Part shown: piece after piece, positions 27,139-38,940 of the stretch | Layout of the letters: the number at the start of each line of letters is the position of its first letter | Position numbering within the stretch: the stretch's first letter is position 1 | NCBI RefSeq assembly: GCF_001583695.1 | Contig: NZ_LOBC01000017.1 | Location: 434,001-498,000, forward strand | Direction: 5' to 3' | Source of the DNA: Bacillus wiedmannii | GTDB lineage: Bacteria; Bacillota; Bacilli; Bacillales; Bacillaceae_G | DNA length: 64,000 bases | Notes under the pieces: model-generated | Databases searched by the model: none | What the model was told of the DNA's origin: nothing | The model's input: the letters and a program-made list of their open reading frames with translations, nothing else | Translations under genes and position numbers: made by a program

Positions 27139-27990
27139 AAATCCATCTCCGTGTCGTATTTTGTATTCGATAAAAATTAAAAAATTCCTTTATAATTCGA
27201 CAATATTTTTTCTAAACTTATTAGAAAGTGTTGTCGATCACGTTATCAAACGATTTTGTAGGCCCTTTTCTGCGTAATTTCGCAGATACGTACCTACTAT
27301 ATAAAATTGTATCCATTTGCTCACCTGTTACAAATGTACCTCCTGGAGACAATACATATACACTTTTTTACAAGAAGACTAGCAAGCACCATATCCTATG
27401 TGATCACGAGATCTGTTTTTTTTGCATGTTGATACATATAAAAAATCAACTTTAGCTTATTCAGTATCTACATAGATCCAATTTCCCTTGCTTCTTCCTT
27501 AAACGATGAGCATACGATGTGACAAACAAAATTTCGACATGAACTTTCGTTCCAACTTGCACAGTTTTCAGCATTCACAGGCTATGCATCTGCATCAACT
27601 AATACGATATTGATGTTTTGCATATTTCTGTATTCTACATCCCTTCTGCGAATCCTTCCATAATGTGCGTTTTCTTGTATAGATTTTGTCGATTTAACGT
27701 AATTACATGTCTTTTCGTAAATCCTATCCCTAGTTTATTCTGAAAAATTAAAGTCTAAACGTAAAATATAGGTTTTTATCACAATTTTTTATTATAATAT
27801 ATTTTCTTCAACTACGCTACATATCCCTTTATTTTTTCATCTTCTATTTCAGGATAACGAAACCCTGCCTTTAGCATAATAAAAAGACAGAAGAATATAA
27901 GTATAACCACTCCGCTATAATCTATTACGAAATCAACAGGTATTGTGTTTCTCACGAGCGAAAAAAGCACATTCACCTTTGGTAAATGTG
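27139..27990. other. 850-bp gap between yqfL and dnaG
   Basis: No intact gene. It contains the yqxD pseudogene (27221-27623), the yqfL terminator (27961-27993) and, on the minus strand, a 47-codon GTG frame (27812-27955) with one hydrophobic stretch (VVILIFFCLFIMLKAGF) but no ribosome binding site, which may be a gene remnant. The remainder is AT-rich. Confidence 0.7.
27221..27623 (-). pseudogene. yqxD: yqxD (YaiI/UPF0178, DUF188) pseudogene
   Basis: Reading the minus strand from the ATG at 27623, family motifs appear in order but in shifting frames with stops: VLVDADA-stop-PV (family VDADACPV), VEILFVTSYAH, WIYVDTE-stop, KTDLVIT-stop-DMVLASLLVKK (family DLIVTQDYGLASLALAKG), VYVLSPGGTFVT, ILYSRYVSAKLRRKGPTKSF (family [21 protein letters not shown]) and a terminal TAA. 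At least three in-frame stops and two or more frameshifts are needed. Length (about 134 codons) and location next to dnaG match intact yqxD of B. subtilis. Confidence 0.88.

Positions 27991-27993
<3 letters not shown>
27961..27993 (-). terminator. Terminator of yqfL
   Basis: GCACATTTACC/GGTGAATGTGC stem, 3-nt loop and six T on the minus strand; overlaps the stop codon. Confidence 0.85.
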
Positions 27994-28812
<819 letters not shown>

Positions 28813-28832
28813 TCACTTTAAACAAATTACAC

Positions 28833-29468
28833 TTATTCGTTATTTACTAAGTTTACAAACGCACGTGTAATATTTGTTTTTGTAATTCGTCCAATCACTT
28901 CTAAACCTTGCTTCGTATCTTTCACAACCGGCATCGCATCAATCTGTCTTTCTATTAATTCCATCGCAATATCATATAAAGAATCCTCTCTACGACACAT
29001 CGTAATGTTTGGCATCCTTGTCATGATAATATTAACCGGAAGAGAGGTTAAATCCTGCTTTCCAAGGCTAGCTCTTAATAAATCTTTACGAGACACAACA
29101 CCAACTAATAGAATCGCCTGATCTACAACAAATAAGGTACCTACGTCCTCTAAAAACATTGTACAAATCGCATCGTATACTGATACATTTTTATCAATTA
29201 CAGCTGGTCTAGATTGATAATCTTGTACTTTAATTTTCTTAACAGCCTCAGATAATAGCTGCCCCCCGGTTTTACCCGTATAAAAATAACCTACGCGTGG
29301 ACGCGCTTCTAAATAACCAGCCATCGTTAAAATTGCTAAGTCTGGTCTTAGCGTTGCACGTGTTAATCCTAATTGCGCAGCAATTGACTCCCCTGTAATA
29401 GGACCGTGATCTTTTACAATCTGAATGATATGTTCTTGCCGTTTATTCAGCTCTATGATAATCACCAC
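28833..29468 (-). CDS. ccpN: CcpN, repressor of gluconeogenic genes (HTH plus two CBS domains)
   Basis: Up to 211 residues. N-terminal winged helix-turn-helix (about 5-65, ITGESIAAQLGLTRATLRPDL) and two CBS domains (about 80-205) that probably sense adenine nucleotides. In B. subtilis CcpN represses gapB and pckA on glucose. No ATG or properly spaced GTG/TTG exists: the two GTG codons at 29466-29468 and 29463-29465 lie inside the Shine-Dalgarno AAAGGTGGTGAT, so the true start may be ATT, ATC or ATA at 29462, 29459 or 29456. The right boundary given is the outer limit. Confidence 0.92.
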   Translation of the reverse strand: MVIIIELNKRQEHIIQIVKDHGPITGESIAAQLGLTRATLRPDLAILTMAGYLEARPRVGYFYTGKTGGQLLSEAVKKIKVQDYQSRPAVIDKNVSVYDAICTMFLEDVGTLFVVDQAILLVGVVSRKDLLRASLGKQDLTSLPVNIIMTRMPNITMCRREDSLYDIAMELIERQIDAMPVVKDTKQGLEVIGRITKTNITRAFVNLVNNE

Positions 29469-29545
29469 CTTTAATGCACAACGAAAAAAGTTATACTATC
29501 TCTTAAATATTATATACTAAATATGCTATTTGAAAAAGATAGGAT

Positions 29546-29569
29546 GTAAAAAGGACCGTATACGGCCCC
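29546..29569 (-). terminator. Terminator of recO
   Basis: GGGGCCGTATACGGTCC inverted repeat followed by TTTTT on the minus strand, just after recO and before ccpN. Confidence 0.7.
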
Positions 29570-29572
29570 AAA

Positions 29573-30319
29573 TTATATTTGAAACTTATCAAGTTGTTCT
29601 AAGAAACGTCTTGACTTCAAATAAATCCCGCAATATTCATCATAATATGTATTCAATACTAAACGCATTTGTTTTTTTGTGCTATCCTTCACCGATACAT
29701 TGCCAAGTCTATGTAAATCGAAGTGGTAGAAAAGACGTAATAATTTATGAACAGCTTCTCCCACTGGTATACGATACTGGTCTTGTTCAGCATGACGCGA
29801 GCACAGAAAACCGCCTTCCCGGACAGAGAAGGCGACAAAATCTGTTTCTTGATGACAAATCGCACATGTATCAAAGTACGGGCGCATCCCTAATACCGGA
29901 AGCATTTTCGTTTGATAAATTAATGATAATACTTCTGAATCAACACCCTCACACATATAATGCAACGTTTGATATAACATTTCAAATAAATATGGATTAT
30001 GTTTTTTATCTTCTGTTGCTTTATCAGTTAACTCAACAATAAATGATGCATAAGCAGTTAAAAATATATCCTCGCGAATTTCTTTCATAGTTGAAATAAT
30101 CTCGCCTTGTTGCAAAGTTCCAAGTCCAGATCCCATTTGAATAAGAAAATTACCATGGGTCATAAGTTGCGAAACAGATGCTAACCGGCTTTTCGGTTTT
30201 TTCGCTCCTCTTGCCATTGCACTTACCTTACCCAATTCTCTTGAGAATATTGTAACAATCTTGTTCGTTTCTCCGTAATCTGTCGTACGGATAACGATGC
30301 CCTCAACTTTTTGAAACAT
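29573..30319 (-). CDS. recO: RecO, recombination mediator
   Basis: 248 residues: N-terminal OB fold ([21 protein letters not shown]), helical middle and a zinc-finger-like set CAICH ... FLCSRH (about 150-175). It helps load RecA on SSB-coated DNA. The ATG at 30319 fits the family; a longer frame starting further up (MFKPWMV...) overlaps the spacer after yqzL. Weak RBS GGTGA. Cotranscribed with yqzL. Confidence 0.95.
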   Translation of the reverse strand: MFQKVEGIVIRTTDYGETNKIVTIFSRELGKVSAMARGAKKPKSRLASVSQLMTHGNFLIQMGSGLGTLQQGEIISTMKEIREDIFLTAYASFIVELTDKATEDKKHNPYLFEMLYQTLHYMCEGVDSEVLSLIYQTKMLPVLGMRPYFDTCAICHQETDFVAFSVREGGFLCSRHAEQDQYRIPVGEAVHKLLRLFYHFDLHRLGNVSVKDSTKKQMRLVLNTYYDEYCGIYLKSRRFLEQLDKFQI

Positions 30320-30352
30320 GTTCGTCACCATCCAAGGTTTGAACAAAACGGG

Positions 30353-30496
30353 TCAAGAAATTGGAGAGTCTAGATGCGCTAGCTCCTCTTCATGTTGATC
30401 CATCTCATCGTTTACGTCTTTTTCCATTTCTTTCAAAAGCAAGTACGTTTCAATGCTTCCTGTTTTGGAGAAAAACTTCCAGGTAAAATCTAGCAT
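30353..30496 (-). CDS. yqzL: YqzL, small conserved protein
   Basis: 47 residues, too short for usual gene calling, preceded by a ribosome binding site (AAAGGTGG). The N-terminus MLDFTWKFFSKTGSIETYLL is the conserved YqzL core, followed by a strongly acidic helix (EMDQHEEEL). Function unknown. It lies directly before recO, as yqzL does in B. subtilis. Confidence 0.9.
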   Translation of the reverse strand: MLDFTWKFFSKTGSIETYLLLKEMEKDVNDEMDQHEEELAHLDSPIS

Positions 30497-30614
30497 AAGA
30501 ATCCACCTTTCTCAATAAGCGTAGCCTATAAACCAATTTCCTTTGTTGTTATTAAATTGACCCATTTTGTCCATTTTCATGTGAGAAAAATTTTTCCTAA
30601 TTTATCAAAACTCA

Positions 30615-30657
30615 TAAAAACCAATAATCAGCGGATGAACAAAACATCCGCTGATTA
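30615..30657 (-). terminator. Terminator of era
   Basis: Thirteen-base stem TAATCAGCGGATG/CATCCGCTGATTA with a 7-nt loop, then TTGGTTTTT on the minus strand. It separates era from yqzL-recO. Confidence 0.8.
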
Positions 30658-30672
30658 CAGCTTTACTCTATT

Positions 30673-32064
<1,392 letters not shown>

Positions 32065-32069
32065 TGCAA

Positions 32070-32423
32070 CTATACCACATACGGCAAAAAGATAATAGCA
32101 CCAATTATAACGGCTATTATCGCAAACAATAAAACCGATCCGGCTGCGACATCCTTTGCAATTTTCGCAAACGGATGTATATCGGTAGTCGCTAAATCTA
32201 CTGTTTTCTCCACAGCCGTATTTACCATCTCTAAACTCATTACAATTCCTATTACAATAAGTAATACCATCCACTCTACTTTCGTAATATGGAAATAAAA
32301 GCCACAGCATATAACAATGACTGCGGCTACATAATGAATTTTCATATTTCGTTCATGACGAAGACAAAAGAATATACCTGCTATAGCATATCCAAAACTA
32401 TTTATAAGTTTTCCTTTTTTCAT
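32070..32423 (-). CDS. dgkA: DgkA, undecaprenol/diacylglycerol kinase
   Basis: 117 residues with three membrane segments and the signature [13 protein letters not shown] (about 68-80). The Gram-positive members phosphorylate undecaprenol, recycling the lipid carrier for cell-wall synthesis, rather than diacylglycerol. Four-base overlap with ybeY. Confidence 0.94.
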   Translation of the reverse strand: MKKGKLINSFGYAIAGIFFCLRHERNMKIHYVAAVIVICCGFYFHITKVEWMVLLIVIGIVMSLEMVNTAVEKTVDLATTDIHPFAKIAKDVAAGSVLLFAIIAVIIGAIIFLPYVV

Positions 32424-32890
32424 CGACCTAATCCAAATGCCTCTAAAATTTCTTTTTGTCTTCCAAACATTTCTTTTTCATCCTCTTCTGTCATGTGGTC
32501 ATAACCAAGTAAATGTAAAAAGCCATGTAACGCTAAAAAGCCAAGTTCACGATCAAAAGAATGTCCATACTCTTCAGCTTGTTCTTTCGCTCTCGGAATA
32601 GAAATAATAAGGTCACCTAACATACGAGGCATCTCTGCACCTACAATTTCCATTTCTCCTTCTCCCATTTCTTCCATAGCAAAGGAAATGACATCAGTAG
32701 GCTGATCCTTATCTCGGTAATCACGATTAATCTCGCGAATGCGTTCGTTATCTACAAATGTCACTGATAACTCCGCACCATCCTCTATTTTTTCCATTTG
32801 AGCTGCTTTTTCTAATATCTCACGAATTAAATTCACATATTCTTCTTTCACTTCTTCTGTTTCATCAATGAAATCAATTAATAAACTCAT
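32420..32890 (-). CDS. ybeY: YbeY, rRNA-maturation endoribonuclease
   Basis: 156 residues. The zinc-binding triad [11 protein letters not shown] (about 121-131) is complete, and the substrate face includes [19 protein letters not shown]-like sequence (here DVISF). Needed for 16S rRNA 3'-end processing and ribosome quality control. Overlaps pgpH and dgkA by four bases each. Confidence 0.96.
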   Translation of the reverse strand: MSLLIDFIDETEEVKEEYVNLIREILEKAAQMEKIEDGAELSVTFVDNERIREINRDYRDKDQPTDVISFAMEEMGEGEMEIVGAEMPRMLGDLIISIPRAKEQAEEYGHSFDRELGFLALHGFLHLLGYDHMTEEDEKEMFGRQKEILEAFGLGR

Positions 32891-35031
32891 TCTTTCTCCT
32901 TCTCTTCCGGTGGTTCCGGATATGTAATACGCGAATGGAAAATACCATTTAACGTTTCACATAACGTTTTTCCAACGATTTGTAGTTCCTTAAACGTCAA
33001 ATCACATTCACTAAATTGCCCATCTTGCAGGCGATCTTTAATAATACTTTGTACTAAATTATTAATTTGATCTGGCGTTGGGTGATTCATAGAACGTACC
33101 GCCGCCTCAACACTATCAGCAATACCAACAATTGCCGACTCTTTAGAAGTTGCTTTTGATCCCGGATAGCGAAACATCTCTTCTGTATATTTTTCTTTAT
33201 CTTCTTTAATCGCCTTATAATAAAAATATTTAAGTAATGTTGTACCATGGTGTTGTCCAGCAATATCGATAATTTCTTGCGGAATATGGTATTCTTCGAG
33301 CATTCTGACTCCATCTGTTACATGAGCAATGATAATATCTTTACTCGTCACAGGATCTAATTTATCATGTGGATTTTCAATTCCCATCTGGTTTTCAATA
33401 AAGAATTGCGGTTGTACTGTTTTTCCTACATCATGATAATACGCCCCTACACGTGCTAATACACCATTTGCTCCAACCGCTTCACACGCTGCCTCAGAAA
33501 GATTCGCTACCATTACACTGTGGTGATACGTTCCTGGCGCTTCTAACAAAATTCTACGTAAAAGCGGATGATTCGGACTTGATAGTTCCATAAGCTTCAT
33601 GCTTGATACAATTCCAAGTCCACTCTCTAAATACGGTAATATCCCCATAGCCAAAACGGATGAGATAATTCCTGAAACGGAAGCCATCAATAGTTGCGTT
33701 CCAATTTCAAGAGGTGAAAAATTCCCATTACGTAATAATAATAACGCCGCTAAGACGACCACATTTAAGATAGAAACGAGTATACCAGCTTGCAAAATCA
33801 TCGTACGACGATTTTTTTCTCTTAAGAAAATGCTTACTGATAATGAACTTAACAACACATAAATACCTACACTATAATTCAGTGTACTTGTTACCCCTTC
33901 ATTAAACATAATACTTCCGCACACAGAAAAAATCATACTTGTTAAAAATACAAACCGATCGCCAATCATTAGTTTTACAAGTATTGTTCCCATCGCAACC
34001 GGAACAACATACGCAATTCCTGCATATTCAAGCTTTTGAAACAAACTAATCGTTTTCATTAAAACAATCGTGATAGATAAAATTGTAATATACGCTAAAA
34101 TATACGGTCTATCTTCTCTTTTACGCTGTAAAAATACTTCAAACTGCTTATGCATAAAGTACAGTAACACACCAATGAGCACTGCTAATCCAACATAAGG
34201 CTGAAAACTATTACCTTTCTCTAATAAACCGACTAATTTCAACTGATTATACATATCACTTGAAATTGTTTCACCTTCTCTAACAATAACTTGTCCTTGA
34301 AGAATATAAACAGGTGGAATTAAATCTTCTTCCGCTTTCTTCTTCTCTTTCGTTACAGCCGGATCATAAAAATAATTTGCTGTAATCGCATATGATCCTA
34401 GCGCGTTCACAGCTTCCTTCAATCCACTATTCACATTGAGGCTTTTCATTTCATTAACAAATCGCTCTTTTGCTGCTATTTCTTCGGACATTTTAATATT
34501 TCCACCCATAATAACACTAATAGACGTTAGAGCCGCGTTCTTTGCTAATTCTAATTGATCCGGTTCTGCATTAATAAAATATAATAAATTCTCATCCGAT
34601 AATTCCTTTGTTAAATTAGATGGCAACTTCTTCTTCAATTTTTCTAATTTATTTGCATCGGTCATCTTTTTTTGCTCTTCAGGTCCAGCAGCTTTCATCT
34701 CTTGAATTGCTTCATTTACCTTAGCAAAAACATCATTTACAATATCTACTCTATTTTGTTTATATTCACTTCTATATGTATATTGATCCCCAACTTTTTG
34801 AGCGACCTCTTGTTTTTTTCTGTCCGTTATAACCTTATCTTCAATTTTAATAGGAGAATGAATTGTTTTTTTCGCAATAGAATACATATCAACATCTAAT
34901 TGCTCTGGTTTTACATTATTCATAAGTGCAAAAAACAGCACTGCTCCTAATAAAACGTAAGAAATCCAACTTAGTTTTTTCGAATGTTGTAAATTACGAA
35001 ACCACTTAGAAACTTCTTCAGATCTTAACAT
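32887..35031 (-). CDS. pgpH: PgpH, membrane HD-domain c-di-AMP phosphodiesterase
   Basis: 714 residues: N-terminal membrane segment, a large extracytoplasmic 7TMR-HDED domain (about 45-270), seven membrane segments (about 275-470) and a cytoplasmic HD domain with YYHDVGK (about 523) and GQHHGT. Homologues degrade c-di-AMP and are important for osmolyte and wall homeostasis. First gene of the operon; upstream lies the phoH terminator, so a promoter is expected within 35032-35197. RBS GAGGAGAAGG. Confidence 0.95.
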   Translation of the reverse strand: MLRSEEVSKWFRNLQHSKKLSWISYVLLGAVLFFALMNNVKPEQLDVDMYSIAKKTIHSPIKIEDKVITDRKKQEVAQKVGDQYTYRSEYKQNRVDIVNDVFAKVNEAIQEMKAAGPEEQKKMTDANKLEKLKKKLPSNLTKELSDENLLYFINAEPDQLELAKNAALTSISVIMGGNIKMSEEIAAKERFVNEMKSLNVNSGLKEAVNALGSYAITANYFYDPAVTKEKKKAEEDLIPPVYILQGQVIVREGETISSDMYNQLKLVGLLEKGNSFQPYVGLAVLIGVLLYFMHKQFEVFLQRKREDRPYILAYITILSITIVLMKTISLFQKLEYAGIAYVVPVAMGTILVKLMIGDRFVFLTSMIFSVCGSIMFNEGVTSTLNYSVGIYVLLSSLSVSIFLREKNRRTMILQAGILVSILNVVVLAALLLLRNGNFSPLEIGTQLLMASVSGIISSVLAMGILPYLESGLGIVSSMKLMELSSPNHPLLRRILLEAPGTYHHSVMVANLSEAACEAVGANGVLARVGAYYHDVGKTVQPQFFIENQMGIENPHDKLDPVTSKDIIIAHVTDGVRMLEEYHIPQEIIDIAGQHHGTTLLKYFYYKAIKEDKEKYTEEMFRYPGSKATSKESAIVGIADSVEAAVRSMNHPTPDQINNLVQSIIKDRLQDGQFSECDLTFKELQIVGKTLCETLNGIFHSRITYPEPPEEKEKE

Positions 35032-35197
35032 GATTTCAATACCTTCTCCTCTCCAGAAATAAAGTGAAACTATTTATAGCTTTCATTTCTTCTAGCCAAC
35101 GATACTTTTAAGTAACATTTTGATACACCAGCACCTATAGTTTATTTCTCTTATCTTTTATGATAGTAAAAAATATGCAGTTCGCCAACCTTAATAC

Positions 35198-35230
35198 AAA
35201 AAGAAATGATCCTGACAAATAGGATCATTC
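35198..35230 (-). terminator. Terminator of phoH
   Basis: AATGATCCT/AGGATCATT stem, 7-nt loop, TTCTTTTT on the minus strand. It covers the stop codon. Confidence 0.8.
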
Positions 35231-36184
35231 CATTTTATCATATGCCTCAATAATACGTTGCACCAGCGGATGCCTCACAACGTCCGTTTGTTCTAATGTA
35301 ATGAATGAAAGACCTGATACACCAGATAAAATGTTAGAAGCTAGCGAAAGCCCTGATTTTACCCCTTTTGGTAAGTCTACTTGTGAAGGGTCCCCCGTAA
35401 TAACCATTTTAGAACTAAAACCTAATCTAGTTAAAAACATTTTTATTTGTGCACCCGTTGTATTTTGCGCTTCATCTAAAATAACAAATGAATCATCGAG
35501 CGTACGCCCTCTCATATAAGCAAGAGGTGCAATTTCAATTACCCCTCGCTCCATCATACGTTGCGTATATTCTTGCCCAAGAATATCGTGCAAAGCATCA
35601 TACAATGGACGTAAATACGGATCTACCTTCTCTTTCAAATCTCCTGGTAAAAAACCTAAACTTTCTCCAGCTTCTACAGCCGGTCTCGTTAAAATAATTT
35701 TCTTTACATACCCTTGCTTTAAAGCTCTCACAGCCATTACTACAGCTAAGTATGTTTTCCCAGTCCCAGCAGGTCCCATTCCAAATACAATATCATTCTT
35801 CTTCATTGCATGAATATATCTTCTTTGCCCCATTGTTTTTACACGAATGGATTTACCTTTTGCCGTTTTAAAGATTTCTTCTTCATATAACTCTTCAAAT
35901 TGAGCAATTTTCCCTTGTTGTGCGAGCTGAATTGCATACGCAACATCTCTTTCTGTAATTGATATACCTTTTCGAATAACAACAAGTAATTGCTGTAAGA
36001 TTTTTTCTACGAGTGTCACAGTTTCAACTGCTCCAGATGCATGAACAGTTTCACCTCTAGTTACAATCGATACATTCAATTCCCGTTCAATTACTTTCAA
36101 ATGAGCATCATTGACTCCAAAAAGAGCGATTGCTTCGTTAGCATTTTCCAATTGTTGGTTCATTTCTACTAATTGTTCTGCCAT
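35225..36184 (-). CDS. phoH: PhoH-like ATPase
   Basis: 319 residues: N-terminal KH-like part (about 1-100) and a RecA-like ATPase with Walker A GPAGTGKT (about 136-143), Walker B FVILDEAQN and TGDPSQVDLP. PhoH proteins are thought to act in RNA metabolism together with YbeY. Starts three bases after yqfD; RBS GGAGAC. Confidence 0.94.
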   Translation of the reverse strand: MAEQLVEMNQQLENANEAIALFGVNDAHLKVIERELNVSIVTRGETVHASGAVETVTLVEKILQQLLVVIRKGISITERDVAYAIQLAQQGKIAQFEELYEEEIFKTAKGKSIRVKTMGQRRYIHAMKKNDIVFGMGPAGTGKTYLAVVMAVRALKQGYVKKIILTRPAVEAGESLGFLPGDLKEKVDPYLRPLYDALHDILGQEYTQRMMERGVIEIAPLAYMRGRTLDDSFVILDEAQNTTGAQIKMFLTRLGFSSKMVITGDPSQVDLPKGVKSGLSLASNILSGVSGLSFITLEQTDVVRHPLVQRIIEAYDKME

Positions 36185-36187
36185 TAC

Positions 36188-37387
36188 TCAGTCTCCTTGA
36201 ATATCGGATTCGGATATTGGTTGTGGCTCTGCAATATTTTCGATCACAGTATAATGCAATGTGACTTTTAGTTGATCCGCCTCAACCTCTTTACTCAAAA
36301 TTTTATCACTTACAATCATAGCATGTTCATCCAATTTTTTCTTTAGTTCTTTTTCAGCCATCTCTTTCGCTACTTTCATTGCCTGTTTTTCTGTATATTC
36401 CCGATTCGCTTCTTCCTCTTCTCGTACAATATCTTTTTCATACGCGATCGGCAGTGTAAAACCAAATAGTTTCACATCGTGTTTTACACTTTCAGTACGA
36501 GAGCGTTTATACTTATCATGTTGAAATCCCCATATTTTTATTTTCGCACTCCCAAATGTAAGGTAATGCTCATTATATGCATTGCCAGTATATACTTGAA
36601 ATTGCGTCTTTAGTGGTACACTCACCTCAGATGTGTACCACGTTTCTCCATATACAATACCTTTCGCCGAAACAATCGTCGGACTCTCCTCATTACCGTA
36701 TATCCCTGATACGAGAAGCTGTCCTTTTTCGACATGGTCATTTTTCAAGACAACTGGTTTTCCTACTTCAACAAATGTTTTTGTCACAATCGCTTCTTTT
36801 TTTGCAACTAAATTTTGCGGCCTTTGTTCCTTTTCTTTTTTCGGCTCGTTTTTTTCAACAATTTTAAAATGGTACGTCGTTCCTCTTATTTCTAATCCCG
36901 CCCAAGTAATCGCATTAATATTGTCTGTCAAATGACGTTGTACATCTTCTACATTAGGCATTTGGAATTGTAATTTTCCTTTTTTAATACCCATTTTGTC
37001 CAATTCTTTCATCAATATATATTCTGTTTCAGGTTTCGCTCCTGTAATTTCAATTTTCCAAACCATATTGGATAATGCAATCATGCCAAAAAAGAAAATT
37101 AAAAAACCAATTAAGAATCCACTATTTTTAATTAAACGCTTATTCAAAAAAGGAAAACCGTAACGCCCAATAAAATATAGTTTACATTCATTTTTTCTAT
37201 AAATTGGTTTTATTTTCTTCACATCTCGTAATAACATACAAAAAACTAACGTTTCATCAGCAATCTTCTTAACATCCCAAACTAATAATCTTCTACGTAC
37301 ACATTCGTTAACGAACCGTTCCGCACCTCTACCTTCAATTCGTACTTTTACATATCCAAGCCACTTTATAAACCATTTATTTTTCAT
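36188..37387 (-). CDS. yqfD: YqfD, sporulation protein
   Basis: 399 residues: cytoplasmic N-terminal part of about 90 residues, one membrane segment (about 90-110) and a long extracytoplasmic domain with a Lys/Glu-rich end. This is the YqfD family, mother-cell proteins made early in sporulation. The neighbouring yqfC has a sigma-E-type promoter; yqfD is 178 bp further down beyond a hairpin, so it may have a separate signal or be read through. RBS GTGGAGAT. Confidence 0.9.
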   Translation of the reverse strand: MKNKWFIKWLGYVKVRIEGRGAERFVNECVRRRLLVWDVKKIADETLVFCMLLRDVKKIKPIYRKNECKLYFIGRYGFPFLNKRLIKNSGFLIGFLIFFFGMIALSNMVWKIEITGAKPETEYILMKELDKMGIKKGKLQFQMPNVEDVQRHLTDNINAITWAGLEIRGTTYHFKIVEKNEPKKEKEQRPQNLVAKKEAIVTKTFVEVGKPVVLKNDHVEKGQLLVSGIYGNEESPTIVSAKGIVYGETWYTSEVSVPLKTQFQVYTGNAYNEHYLTFGSAKIKIWGFQHDKYKRSRTESVKHDVKLFGFTLPIAYEKDIVREEEEANREYTEKQAMKVAKEMAEKELKKKLDEHAMIVSDKILSKEVEADQLKVTLHYTVIENIAEPQPISESDIQGD

Positions 37388-37536
37388 CTACTATCTCCAC
37401 TACCTTTCCAAAAGTATACACACTACTTTTTTCACTTTAATTATCAAAATAGCTCGTACGAAAATGAAATAAAGAGTTCTACCGCCCATAAATAGCGAGA
37501 TAAACTGAATAGTAAGGTCGAATCACGAAAATAACG

Positions 37537-37563
37537 AAGAAAAACTTCACATATGGAAGTTTC
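37537..37563 (-). terminator. Hairpin downstream of yqfC
   Basis: AAACTTC, 7-nt loop, GAAGTTT, then TTCTTCG on the minus strand. Weak terminator between yqfC and yqfD. Confidence 0.55.
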
Positions 37564-37565
37564 CC

Positions 37566-37859
37566 TCACTCCTCTTTTTTTTCGTTTTCTAAAAACGTCA
37601 CTTGCTCAATTATTCCTTCAAGCAAAAGTTCTTCTGGAAGGATTGTTTTAATAATAAAGGATTGCCCTTTAATTAATAATTGACCGTGCTTTAATAACAA
37701 TCTTACTTCTTTATCTGAAAACACTAATAAACCCCGATGATTTTCTATATAGATATGCACTTGCCCAACAAGCGTGATCCGAGGTAGATCCATTAGCACA
37801 TCCACTGGCAGGTCTATTTGCTTTGTTAACCAATTCTTCATTTGTTCTAATTTTTTCAT
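37566..37859 (-). CDS. yqfC: YqfC, sporulation protein
   Basis: 97 residues. No membrane segment once the correct start is used; the body is a beta-rich YabP/YqfC-type fold (DLPRITLVGQVHIYIENHRGLLVFSDKEV). YqfC belongs to sporulation stage proteins and is controlled by sigma-E in B. subtilis. GAGGGGG precedes the ATG at 37859; the longer frame would read through the promoter. Confidence 0.9.
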   Translation of the reverse strand: MKKLEQMKNWLTKQIDLPVDVLMDLPRITLVGQVHIYIENHRGLLVFSDKEVRLLLKHGQLLIKGQSFIIKTILPEELLLEGIIEQVTFLENEKKEE

Positions 37860-37883
37860 CTCAAAAGACCCCCTCTCATCCCA

Positions 37884-37913
37884 TATGTATGAAAAAAGAG
37901 CTTGTAATATCAC
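37884..37913 (-). promoter_or_regulatory. Sigma-E-type promoter of yqfC
   Basis: GTGATATT (37906-37913), 14-bp spacer, CATACATA (37884-37891) on the minus strand, very close to the sigma-E consensus (-35 KMATATT, -10 CATACAnT), and only about 25 bp before the yqfC start codon. Confidence 0.65.
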
Positions 37914-37930
37914 GTCCAAACTGAAAAAAA

Positions 37931-37973
37931 GCATAAAAAAACGTCTCATACGAAATGAGACGTTTTTTTATGC
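37931..37973 (-). terminator. Terminator of yqeY
   Basis: Nineteen-pair perfect stem GCATAAAAAAACGTCTCAT with a 5-nt loop; overlaps the yqeY stop. Confidence 0.9.
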
Positions 37974-38411
37974 TAATAGCTGGATAACCAACTTATTCAC
38001 AAGTGATCCGTCTGTTTTACCTTTTACTTTCGGCATAACAGCAGTCATCACCTTACCCATATCTGCTTTAGAAGTTGCACCAACTTCAGAAATAACTTGC
38101 TTAATTACATTCGCTAGTTCTTCTTCTGTTAATTGCTCCGGCAAATATGCGCTTAAAATCTGAATTTCACTTTGCAGTTTATTAACAAGGTCTTCACGAC
38201 CAGCTTTTTTAAATTCAAGGAGGGAGTCCTTATACTGTTTTACTTCACGAGCTAAAACTGTTAATTCCTCTTCTTCAGTAAGAGTATGTTGCAGTTTAAT
38301 ACCTTCATTTTGTAAAGCAGCCTTAACCATACGAATAACGGTTAATTTTTCTTTTTGTTTATTCTTCATCGCTTGTTTCATATCATCGTTTAAACGACCG
38401 AGAAGACTCAT
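37968..38411 (-). CDS. yqeY: YqeY, GatB/YqeY domain protein
   Basis: 147 residues, two-domain helical protein ([14 protein letters not shown] ... [18 protein letters not shown] ... [28 protein letters not shown]) related to the tail of GatB and thought to bind tRNA. Exact job unknown. It is 15 bp after rpsU and almost certainly cotranscribed, as in B. subtilis. Confidence 0.93.
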   Translation of the reverse strand: MSLLGRLNDDMKQAMKNKQKEKLTVIRMVKAALQNEGIKLQHTLTEEEELTVLAREVKQYKDSLLEFKKAGREDLVNKLQSEIQILSAYLPEQLTEEELANVIKQVISEVGATSKADMGKVMTAVMPKVKGKTDGSLVNKLVIQLLA

Positions 38412-38426
38412 AACTTACACCCTCTC

Positions 38427-38600
38427 TTAGAATTTACGCTTTCTTGCCGCTTCAGATTTCTTCTTACGTTTTACACTTGGTTTTTCATAAAACTCGCGCT
38501 TTCTTGCTTCAGCAAGTGTACCAGTTTTAGAAACCGATCTTTTAAAACGGCGAAGTGCATCCTCCAAAGACTCGTTTTTACGAACGACTGTTTTTGACAT
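38427..38600 (-). CDS. rpsU: RpsU, ribosomal protein S21
   Basis: 57 residues, strongly basic, conserved start [20 protein letters not shown] and a Lys/Arg-rich end ([14 protein letters not shown]). Small-subunit protein involved in initiation. The ATG at 38600 follows GGAGGGAGGG; the longer frame starts before that site. Confidence 0.97.
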
Positions 38601-38684
38601 TCTCTTTCCCTCCCTCCGAAACATCACACTTACATACTAATTTCAGCATGCAAAAAGAAACCCTTCTTCAGCATGTCTTTTACG

Positions 38685-38714
38685 ATTATAATACATTTTA
38701 TCACTTCAGGTCAA
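38685..38714 (-). promoter_or_regulatory. Sigma-A promoter of rpsU-yqeY
   Basis: TTGACC (38709-38714), 18-bp spacer, TATAAT (38685-38690) on the minus strand. Confidence 0.75.
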
Positions 38715-38903
38715 CTATTTGGCAGAATAAAAGAAGAATAGATGCCCTTTCCTGTTCAAAAGCTATGTAGATAGCTATTATCCTTTTCCCCTGAAAACAA
38801 CTATATTTTTATCATTACATCTTTTTTAATGCAGGAATGTACGAAACAACTACTCATTCGACGTACCTGTCTTTTCAGTACTTAACTTCTCCACGAAAAA
38901 AAG

Positions 38904-38940
38904 AAAGCATGCAAATCGTTTCCGTTTGCATGCTTTTTTT
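38904..38940 (-). terminator. Terminator downstream of mtaB
   Basis: AAAGCATGCAAA/TTTGCATGCTTT stem with T runs on both strands. Confidence 0.8.

Noticed and set aside
29530-30042. 170-codon plus-strand frame across recO
   Set aside because: Antisense to the conserved recO gene, with no start signal.
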